Shown: positions 55,562 through 64,000 of the stretch, piece by piece | Layout of the letters: each line of letters starts with the position of its first letter | How positions within the stretch are numbered: position 1 is the first letter of the stretch | Assembly (NCBI RefSeq): GCF_002878395.1 | Contig: NC_061115.1 | Coordinates: 52,662,013 to 52,726,012, forward strand | Direction: 5' to 3' | Length of the DNA stretch: 64,000 nucleotides | From: Capsicum annuum | Taxonomy: Eukaryota; Streptophyta; Magnoliopsida; Solanales; Solanaceae | The notes under the pieces: model-generated | Database searches by the model: none | Told to the model about the DNA's origin: nothing | What the model saw: the letters and a program-made list of their open reading frames with translations, nothing else | Made by a program: the position numbers and the translations under genes

Positions 55562-56720
55562 TTCTCCTTATTTCAGAACATACCTCCTAAGAGAAGAACC
55601 CAGCCTGTCCAAGAAGATCACTTTCATGAACATGTTTCTCATATGGAGTTTAGGGCTGCATTCACTACTCTTGCTCAGTCAGTTACTGCTTAGAATGAAT
55701 GACCAGCTATCGTTCCAGCCAACCCAATGGCCAATTCTACTGCAGCCAGGATTCGGGACCTTACCCGAATGAATCCTTCATCCTTTCTTTGGTCTAAGAT
55801 AGATGAGGACCCTCAGGATTTCCTAGATCAGGTGCAGAAGGTTACAGACATAATGGGGGTTACGTCTAGTGAGAGTGCTGAGCTAGCTGCATATTAATTG
55901 TAGGATGTGTCTCATACATAGTTCAACTAGTGGAAGTCAAAGAGGGAAGACGATGCAGGGTCAGTTGAGTGGGAGGATTTTATTTCAGCGTTTCTTTGTA
56001 GATTCTTTCCCCTAGAGCTTACAGAAGCTAAGGTGCTAGAATTCATCAACCTCAGGAAGGGAAATATGACAGTAAAAGAGTATTCTCCTAAGTTTACTCA
56101 ATTAGCCAGATATGCCTTTCCTATGGTTGCAGATAGCAGGGCAAGAATGAGTGAGTTCATTTCAGGGGTGAATGATAGTGTAGTTAATGAGTGCAGGTCC
56201 TCCATGTTGAATAATGACATAACTTTAGCCAGGCTTATGAATCATACTCAGCAGATAGAGGAGCAGAAGATTAAGATGAGGAAGAAGTAGAATAAGACAA
56301 CGAAGATAGGTAGTTTCAACTTTGCTTAGCCTAAGTCAGAAGGAGGAAATCGTTCTCAGTTTCATCCTAAGTTATCAATTCTAGCTCCTTCTTTAGCCAG
56401 TTCTCTAGTTCCTAAGTTCAGAGAGGGAAACAAAGATAGAGCGCCAGGCTCTAAGTCCTAAGTTAGTGTTAGCAGTACCCTGACCTATCCTCTATTCTAG
56501 ACTTATGGAAAGCACCATCAAGGTATTTGCAGAGCTGGTAGTGGTATTTGTTTTGAATGTGTCAAGCCAGGCCATAGAGTCAGAGACTGTCCTCATCCAG
56601 GTCCTCAAGGTCAATATAATTGCTCCTTAGCTCAGTCCGGTTGCCCAAATCAACAGGGTGCCACCTCCAGTGCTACTAGTGGGAAACGCCAAAATTGTGT
56701 CTATGCTCTTTAGTTCTGAC
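55562..56720 (+). pseudogene. T2 gag with acceptor-like tract before it
   Basis: The pyrimidine tract TTCTCCTTATTTCAG ends at 55576. The position of the usual ATG reads ATA at 55580. Text: MEFRAAFTTLAQSVTA, MNPSSFLWSKIDEDPQDFLDQVQK, WEDFISAFLCRFFP, then the open stretch 56033-56290 (FINLRKGNMTVKEYSPKFTQLARYAF). The zinc knuckle at 56549-56590 is intact (CFECVKPGHRVRDC; CCHC spacing 2-4-4). Most stops are TAG at places where T1 or the family has CAG (Gln). Confidence 0.9.
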
Positions 56721-57100
56721 AGGATCAGGAAAATTCTCCTGATGTGGTTACTGGTACGTTACAGATCTTTCATGTGCACGTTTATGCTTTGCTAGATCTA
56801 GTTGCTTCTTTGTCTTTTGTTTCTCCTTATATAACAATTGATTTTGGAGTTAGTCCTGAAATTCTAATAGAGCCCTTTTTAGTTTCTACCCTAGTAGGTA
56901 AGACCATCATAGCTCTGCAGTTATACAGGAACTTTCTGGTTATGATATCTCAGAAAGTCACTTCAATAGACTTAGTCAAATTAAAGATGACTAATTTTGA
57001 TGTCATTCTCGGTATGGATTGGCTTCATTCCTACTATACCACAGTCGAATACAAAAATAGAATAGTTCAATTTTAGTTTCCAAATAAACCTATCCTAGAG
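56721..57100 (+). pseudogene. T2 protease
   Basis: Open stretch 56744-57076. Active-site loop ALLDLVASLSFVSPYI: the catalytic Asp is kept but the DPG/DLG triplet is now DLV. Then VSTLVGKTIIALQLYRNF, MTNFDVILGMDWL and the HSYYTTVEYKNRIV end of the domain. Nearly a full-length domain without a stop. Confidence 0.82.
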
Positions 57101-57169
57101 TGGAAGGGTAGTACTTCAGTGCTCAGAGGTCAGCTTGTTTCCTACCTTTGGGTAAGGAAAATGATATCT

Positions 57170-58560
57170 AAAGGATGTGTCTATTATCTTGTTTGAGTTA
57201 AGGACACTAGTTTTGAAACTCCTAGTCTCAAATCAGTCCAGTCATAAATGAATATTCAAATGTCTTTCCCAAGAATCTTTAAGGAATTCCTCTCGAAAGG
57301 GAAATAGACTTTGGCATTGATCTTCTTCTAGACACTCAGCCTATATCCATTCTTCGTTACAGAATGGCACTAGCAGAACTCAGAGAATTGAAAGAACAGT
57401 TGAAATATCTCTTAGATAAGGGATTTATCAGGCCCAGTATGTCCCCATGGGGCGCTCCAGTATTATTCATGCAGACGAAAGGTGGTTCTCTCAGAATGTG
57501 TATAGACTACCGTCAACTCAATAAGGTTATGGTCAAGAACAAGTATCCTCTTCCCAGAATCGATGACTTATTCGACCAACTTTAGGGTGCCATTTATTTC
57601 TCTAAGATAGATCTCAGATCCAGCTATCATCAGCTATAGTTAGGGAATATGACATTCTGAAAATAGCTTTTCGAATAAGGTATGGTCACTTCGAATTTCT
57701 AGTCATGTTATTTGGTGTTCCAACACCCCAGCTGCTTTTATGGACTTGACGAACTGTGTGTTCAAACAGCACTTGGACATATTTGTCATAGTTTTCATAG
57801 ATGATATTACGGTCTATTCCTGCAGTGAGTGAGATCATGCAGACCATCTCAGAATAGTATGTCAAACTCTCAAAGATCATCAGCTATTCGCCGAATTTAG
57901 TAAGTGCGAGTTTTGGATAAGGTTAGTAGAATTCCTTGGTCATATCATTTCCGGTGATGCCATTAGAGTAGATCCTCAGAAGACCAAAGTAGTAAGAAAC
58001 TGGCCTCGCCCTATCTCTTCATCAGATATCAGGAGTTTCCTGGGTTTTGCTGGCTATTATAGATGGTTTGTTGAGGGATTTTCTTCTAATTTATCCCCTA
58101 TGTCCAGATTGACTCAGAAAAAAGTCAAGTTTCAGTGGTTAGATCCTTGCAGAAAGAGTTTTCAGGAGTTGAAGACTCAACTCACCTCAGCTCCAGTTCT
58201 AGCTCTTCCAGATGGTTCAGATGGGTTCATAGTGTATTGTGATGAAAACAGAGTGGGTTTAGGTTGTGTCCTCAAGAAGCATGGTAAGTTCATAGCCTAC
58301 ACCTCCAGACTGCTTAAGTCCCATGAGAAGAATTACCCTACATAAGATCTTAAGTTAGCCGCCGTAGTATTTTCCTTAAATATTTGGAGGCATTCATATA
58401 GATGTGTTCATAGATCATAAAAGTCTTCAGTATTTCTTTTCTCAAAAATATCTCAATCTTCATCAGAGAAGGTAGTTAGAGCTCTTGAAAGATTATGACA
58501 TGAGTGTCCTTTATTATCCGGGGAAGGCTAATATAGTGGCCGACACTTTGTAGACTATCC
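57170..58560 (+). pseudogene. T2 reverse transcriptase and RNase H
   Basis: Open piece 57364-57585: [56 protein letters not shown]. Frameshifts follow near 57640-57740. The catalytic motif near 57793-57807 is intact (FIDDI). Then CEFW, the [17 protein letters not shown] connection (in part) and the open piece 58100-58345: [34 protein letters not shown]. RNase H ends near 58540 (VADTL). About a dozen stops. Confidence 0.87.
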
Positions 58561-58779
58561 ATGGGTAGTGTCTCACATGTTGAGGAGAGTAAGAAGAAGT
58601 TAGCTCAGGAAGTCCATTAGCTTTCCAGGTTATTTGTTTACTTAGTCGATACAAAAGAGGGTGATATATGGGTTCAGAGTAGTTAAGAATCATCTCCAGT
58701 TTGTGAAAGAAAAACAAGATAGGGATCCTATCCTTGTCAAGTTGAAAGAGTCAGTCAAGGATTAGAAAATAGAGGTTTT

Positions 58780-60127
58780 CTCCCAAGGGGGAGATAGTAT
58801 TCTGCATTATTAGGGTTGTCTCTGTGTTCTAGGTGTAGATGAATTAAGGCAGGGAATTCTTGCAAAAGCGCATGGTGCCCACTACTTTATTCATCGAGGG
58901 GACACAACAATGTACCACGACTTATGGGAAGCCTATTGGTGGAGTGGGATGAAGGGAGATGTTGCAGAGTTTGTGGCTAAGTGCTCTACATGTCAGCAGG
59001 TTAAGATAGAGGATCAGAAGCCTAGTTGTCCTATGCAGGAGTTTATTGTTCCTACTTGGAAGTGGGAAGAAGTGAACATGGACTTCATGATGGATTTACC
59101 TCGAACTCATCATCAACATAATTCAGTTTGGGTCATCAAAGATAGAATGACAAAATCACCCATTTCCTTCCAGTTTATACCCTTTATTCAGCCGAGGTTT
59201 ATGCCAATCTCTACATTAAGAAGTTGGTCAGATTACACGGTGTTCCGTTATCTATTATCTTAGACAGAGGTAACCAGTTCACCTTTCCTTTATGGAAAGC
59301 ATTCCAAAAAGGTCTTGGTACCTAAGTTTATCTCAGTACAACCTTCTATCCTCAGACAAATAGTCAAGAAGAAAGGACCATTTAGACGTTAGAAGATATT
59401 CTAAGGGCATGTGCAATCTATTTCAAGAGAAGTTGGGTTGACCACTTACCTTTGATTAACTTGCATACAACAACAACTATCATTCTAGTATTCATATAGC
59501 TCCATTCAAAGCTCTATATGGTAGGAGAATTAAATCTCTAATTGGTTGGTTCGAAGTTATTGAGGCCTCAATCATAGGGCATGACTTAGTATTCGATGCC
59601 TTAGAAAAAGTCCAGTTTATTAGAGAAAGCCTCCGGGCTGCTCATAGCCGATAGAAGTCTTATACAGATGTTCGTAGAAAAGATCTTGAGTTCGATATTG
59701 GTGACTATGTCTATCTAAAGATCTCTCCCATGAATGAAGTAAAGAGGTTAGGCAAGAAGGGAAAGCTTAGTCCCCGATATGTTGGTCCCTTTAAGATTCT
59801 CAGTTGCTTTGGCAAGGTAGCTTCTGATATCGAATTGCCTTCAGATCTAGCCTCAGTTCATCCAGTCGTCTGTGTCACTTTGCTCAAGAAATGTATAGGT
59901 GACCCAGCAGTTGTAGTCCCTATTCATAGCATTGATGTTTAGAATAGTCTCTCTTATGAAGAGATTCTAGTTGAAATCCTAGACCATCAAACTCATAGAC
60001 TGAGGAACAAAGAAGTACCTCTAGTTACAGTTCTTTGGTGAAATCAGTCAGTCAAGGGAGCTACTTAGGAAGCAGAAGAATACATGCATACCAAGTATCC
60101 TCATCTCTTCTCCGCCAACTCAGATTA
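58780..60127 (+). pseudogene. T2 integrase with chromodomain-like end
   Basis: Open piece 58910-59263: MYHDLWEAYWWSGMKGDVAEFV and CSTCQQVK (CxxC of the zinc-binding part), then WKWEEVNMDFMMDLPR and VWVIKDRMTKS (catalytic Asp 1). Asp 2 (ILDRGNQF) is near 59260-59285 and the Glu near 59360-59375, both in broken frames. Open piece 59730-59942: LSPRYVGPFKIL and HPVVCVTLLKKC, the GPY/F region. After one stop, ILDHQTHRLRNKEVPLVTVLW with the final EAEEYMHTKYPHLF, the chromodomain-like end. It ends at 60127. Confidence 0.88.
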
Positions 60128-60471
60128 AGCTCAAGGCAACAATTCTCCTTAAGCTTACTCAGTTTCATGGTCAGTGTTCATTGCAAAATTGGTACCAAGT
60201 ACCATTGCATATTTAGTCATGCATTCATGTATCAGTTCAGTTATAAAATTTTGCATCAGACATGCATTCTCATCGTGAGAAATTTAGTTCCTCAAAACAC
60301 CCAGTCATGCATTCATGAATCAGTTACACATGCATCAGATATGCATGTTCAGTATAATATATTCACTTATCAGTCATGTCAATCATGAGATCATGTTTCA
60401 GTTATTAATGTTTAATATGTACGTCGGTTATATTCTCCCGTCACTCTCAGTATCATTTGAGGACAAATATT

Positions 60472-60487
60472 CTCAAGGGGGAGCTAT
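60472..60487 (+). other. T2 polypurine tract
   Basis: TCAAGGGGGAGCTAT immediately before the 3' LTR, following GAGGACAAATATTC. Primer for plus-strand synthesis. The stretch 60128-60471 between integrase and this tract has no gene. Confidence 0.85.
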
Positions 60488-63075
60488 TGTAATACCCCAT
60501 ACTTTTTCTCTTAGCTTGAAATCATCTCAAGAATATTAGAAGCTTTCCTTGAAAGAAAAATCCAATTTTGTAAATGTGGTATTTTAAAGATTTTTATTTT
60601 TTTCTTGTGGTAAATTGAATTAGCTTTCCAATGATGCCAATTTCATCAAAATCCGACATCGGAGGAGAAAGTTATGGCCAAAATATAGAAGGCAGTAAAA
60701 TCGCCCAGATGCGACGGTGAGGCCGACGGACCATCAGAATAACGATGGATCATTGCCCATGAACATCATGGCAAGGCAGTGAGAACTAACATCTACCTAG
60801 AAGCAACGACCCAGGCCGATGGACTAGCGACGAACCATCGCTCAGGCCATCATAAGGGAAACATTGAGGCTACATTCTAGATAAGGTGCGATGGTCAGGT
60901 TGAAGAACCATCACCCAAGCCATCACAGGCAAAATAGTGAGACCCCATTCTACCGAGAAATGACAGTCAGGGCCGACGGACTATCAACCCAATGACGGAC
61001 TATCGCAGTTCCCGTTCAATTTTCTTTTAAGTCATTTTAATAGAGGTATTTTGGTCATTTACCACCAACTTATATATACCCAGTTATGTCCAATTTCTGC
61101 CCATTTGATCATTATTATTTCAACAACATTAGTGTTTCTCTTTGAAATTAATTCCCAATAAAAAGAATCCAAATCTTCTCCAAGAAACTAAGCGATTTAA
61201 ATCCCTCAAGTTCAAGAACATCAAGAATCTTAACCTAGGTATGCATAGTGTTCATTCATGGACTCCTTTCATCCATGAAGTCCAAGAATCCCTTTTCCAA
61301 CTTCAAGTTATGGATTTTATTAATTATTTCATGATTGGGTTCTTCTTGTTCACGTTGATAAATGAGAAATTGAATTTTACTCCATGTTAGTTGATAATTT
61401 CTATGTGGGTTTATTTATTATAAAAATAGATTCATGCAAACCTATGACTAAACCCTTGAATGATGAAATTACAATGTGACCATGATTTTTTAATTGTTGT
61501 ACAATGATGTTTACATGTCCCATGTCTGCAATATGTTTGATTTAATGCCTAAATAAAGGAAAAATGCCTAACTAGCATGTTGTCATGAAATCCCCATGTA
61601 TGTACAAGCTTATGCCTATCACATGTTTGATGAATGCTTTAGTAAATGCATTATGGTGATTATTATGTATCCAAACAAGTCATGCTTTGTCAGTTTCCTT
61701 CTATCGAGTCTTGGGGGTACTTGTACCATAAATATTAGCTGTGTGCCTAGATCCATGTCATGTTTTCACCATACTCTCAGTCAAGCTATGATCCTTAAAC
61801 TTCAGACAATTTTATGAATCAGGAAATTTCCATGATATCATGAAATCAGTCAGTTGTCAGATATCAATAGTATTTCGCCAATCAACAAAAGTCAGTAACT
61901 CAGTCCATTTTCAGTTTTAGAAAATCATGTTCAGTGTCTATTCAGATGGGGGTAGAGATTAGCATCAAGTGAACCCAAAGGTGGGAACTCACCTTTTATA
62001 TGAGGGTGTGATTCTTAGAAGCAATCTTTGCATTCTAGAAATATGTAGCAAGCATAGGTTGAGACATCATAGCCTTCTACATGATGGTAGATGAGGTGGC
62101 TTAACCTGCTATATAAGGGTTTCCACCATTCTCATTAGAGTTACTTGTTATATTAGGGTCACTCATATGTTGTCCTTACCAGTGGTGAGGTATTGACACC
62201 CTTCTAATCAAGGCATAGATTGGACCCCAATTGAGCTATAATGCATAATTTGGGGCATGTCAGTTAGATGACTACTTCCTATAGTTTCAGTATCGGTATC
62301 AGTAAAGAACTCAGATAGTTCTTCAAATTTTAGGACTATCAGATACAATTAGTTCAGATACAGTATGAAACTCAACTAGTTCCATCAAATTCAAGACTAT
62401 TAGATACAGTCACATGTTATCAGTTATATCAGTTATCAGTATGTTATGTTATCAATATTCAGATTCAGTAATCATGTTATCAAGGTATAAATGTCAGTTA
62501 TTATGTCTCACGCATGTATTCTTATGCTCATGATAGTCAGTCTGTTACTATTATTGTTCATGCATATGAACCCCATGCATTCATCCTACCTCACATGTAT
62601 AACATTATATTCAAAGTACTGATGCATTTGCGCTATGGTGTCTTATACCATAGGTTCAAAGACACGAGCTCAGGAGCATCTGTAGATTCCATATATCAGT
62701 AGTCAGAGTTAGCAGTGAGTCCTCATCCTTCAAGGACATGATTATTTCTCTATTATATCATTAATTAGTTTATTAGTTGGAGTTAGTTAGGGACATGTCC
62801 CATCAACTCCTTACTCAGGCAGTTCAGTCAGTTAGAGGCTTTCCGGACTATTATGTCCAGATAGTTATTTCAGTTGTTTTGGGTATTTCATACCTCACTT
62901 ATATGTTATATTTTACTTCATTTATGTGAACCTTATGGCCTTTTAGTTCATGTTTCCACATTATTCAGTATATTATGCAGTATATAGGTACAGATATTAG
63001 TTATAGGTTAGCTTGTGGTCCTTCGGGGTTAGGGGGACCGTGTAGTGTTCCGGGTACCAAATTTGGGGTGTTACA
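60488..63075 (+). repeat. T2 3' LTR (2.59 kb)
   Basis: Direct repeat of 52744-55359 with the same inner parts: GC-rich palindromic units 60690-61010, TATA 61070-61079, short TTATAT repeats 61990-62160, ~75-bp units near 62290-62420. Ends GGGGTGTTACA at 63075, completing the inverted terminal TGTAA.ACCCC. Confidence 0.93.
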
Positions 63076-63080
63076 ACATC
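63076..63080 (+). repeat. Target-site duplication, right (ACATC)
   Basis: ACATC right after the 3' LTR, identical to 52739-52743. Confidence 0.93.
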
Positions 63081-63960
63081 ATATATAGCTGCAGAGTGGC
63101 CACTATTTCTACAAACCTCACACAAACTTGTAGTCTAATACACTGTATTTACTTGAGCCGCAGTTTGATTGATACCTATTTTGCTGAATTGGGTCATTAT
63201 TTGATTCTGCATGGCTGACAATTGAGCGACTAAGACTGTTATACTATCAACTTCAATCATACCAATCTCCTTTTTCACTGAGTTTTTGGAAATATCACCA
63301 TGCAAATAAGTATTCCCTTCAAAAATACAATTCAACAAAGTATACAACTCATTATAAGTTTTTTCCAGAACCTGGCCACCTGCAGCTAAACTTAGCAAAA
63401 ATTTTGTGTTATGGTCATGGACTTCAACAAAGGTGAGAGCTAATACCTCATTTGACTACTGATGATGTGGATGTCCTAAAGAAGAGACCTGGATTTCTCC
63501 CAAGCATGAAAAAGCTTCTCGTATGGCCTCTGACTAAAGCTTAAAATTTCACTGCAAAGTCTCATAGTCCTTCCAAATAGAAAGAAGCGGATGAGGAACT
63601 TTCACGCTAAGTCATCCCAAGTTGTGATTGAACCTGCTGACTTAGTATTCAACTACTTCTTTTCTTCCCCTAATAGTAAAAAGGGGAAAAGTGTCAGGAT
63701 TACCTAGTCAGTTTACACACCCGTAAGGATGAATGTACCACTGATATTCAAAAAGTTCAGCAAGTGGACTTGTGGATCATTATGTGAAAGTCCAGTAAAC
63801 TATCCACTACTGATCAAAAGCTACACCATGTTCTGTTTCAGTTCAAATCTACCTCCAGGAGATAATTTTTAATGACGGAGTCAAATTAGTTGCAAGTGGG
63901 ATTGCCACTTCACAAAGTGTCCTACGGGATGGTGGATCCTCAGCCATGGGAGTAGGAATA
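63081..63960 (-). pseudogene. TR-GAG2 gag, N-terminal and capsid part right of T2
   Basis: Near 63950 the frame starts MAEDPPSRRTLCEVAIPLA, a common start of Athila/Tat Gag. Capsid text follows with stops: EDYETLQ-type and AIREAFSCLGEIQ segments near 63480-63560, then 63135-63398 open: LSLAAGGQVLEKTYNELYTLLNCI, and DSITVLVAQLSAMQNQI. The zinc knuckle is at 63081-63120 (CEVCRNSGHSAAIY, last Cys changed to Tyr). The frame is cut by T2 right after it. Confidence 0.8.
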
Positions 63961-64000
63961 TCTTGTTTTTTTGTTAATTTTCTGGATGTGGTTGAGAAGG

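Larger units (their letters stand above)
52744..63075 (+). mobile_element. T2: full-length Tekay-type Ty3/gypsy element
   Basis: A 10,332-bp element with two LTRs in direct orientation, perfect 5-bp target duplication ACATC, PBS, gag, protease, RT, RNase H, integrase with chromodomain-like end, and polypurine tract. Both LTRs begin TGTAATACCCC and end in GTTACA. The LTRs differ at about 15% of sites over the first 200 bp by eye, so the insertion is old (millions of years). The coding region is broken by many stops. It is the same family as T1. Confidence 0.95.
47885..64000 (-). mobile_element. TR-GAG2: gag-protease-only element split by T2
   Basis: Reading leftwards from the right edge: gag (63960-63081), interrupted by T2, gag end and protease (52738-51439), conserved motif, 1.8 kb non-coding region, 3' LTR 47885-49523. 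The 5' LTR is outside the window. No RT, RNase H or integrase lies between protease and LTR. The 3' non-coding region matches TR-GAG1 at several places (49850-50090 with 10265-10500). It inserted into the integrase of the 44645 element. Confidence 0.8.

Overview
The window is plant nuclear heterochromatin made almost entirely of nested, decayed LTR retrotransposons. I see no convincing host gene, rRNA, tRNA or CRISPR array. The sequence is AT-rich. The element types (Ty3/gypsy chromoviruses of Tekay/Del type with 2.5-2.8 kb LTRs, Athila-like elements, gag-only TR-GAG-like elements) and the style of the LTRs fit a large dicot genome, most likely Solanaceae (Capsicum or Solanum). The family assignment is an inference from remembered element style, not from a search.

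Layout, left to right. (1) 1-6796, minus: Tekay-type element T1, cut by the window edge, with integrase, RNase H/RT, protease, gag, primer-binding site (PBS) and a 2.6 kb 5' LTR. (2) 6797-18876, minus: a very old gypsy element (RT remnant on the left; gag zinc knuckle, PBS and LTR piece on the right). It is split by (3) TR-GAG1, 9059-17212, minus: a complete 8.15 kb element with 1.19 kb LTRs, an Athila-like gag and protease, and no RT, RNase H or integrase. (4) 18877-20426, plus: Athila-like 5' LTR and leader, broken at 20427 by (5) Tekay-type element A, 20427-25080, plus: LTR, gag and RT/RNase H, with the zinc knuckle and protease deleted. (6) 25081-35690, plus: Athila-like body (end of gag, protease, RT, RNase H, integrase, a post-pol second ORF, 3' LTR). 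(7) 35691-40785, plus: element B, same family as A, cut off inside integrase. (8) 40786-44644, plus: element C, another Tekay-type subfamily, cut off in RNase H. (9) 44645-47884, minus: an LTR of the same family as C's, with the last part of its integrase. (10) 47885-64000, minus: TR-GAG2, a relative of TR-GAG1, split by (11) T2, 52744-63075, plus: a full-length 10.3 kb element of the T1 family with both LTRs and a perfect 5-bp target duplication.

All coding regions carry stops and frameshifts, so none is expected to make a complete polyprotein. The elements work, or worked, as LTR retrotransposons: LTR promoter, tRNA-primed reverse transcription from the PBS, polypurine tract, and integrase-made target duplication. 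The gag-only elements would have needed pol enzymes from relatives such as the Athila-like element.

The most interesting signals are non-coding. Several unrelated LTR families carry a block of short self-complementary motifs just upstream of the TATA box. The Tekay-type LTRs carry a splice-donor-like site about 150-170 bp after the TATA box, with an acceptor-like tract just before gag, which suggests an intron that would remove the PBS. Two gag-only elements share a conserved 3' region. The RT active-site change Asp to His is shared by elements A and B.
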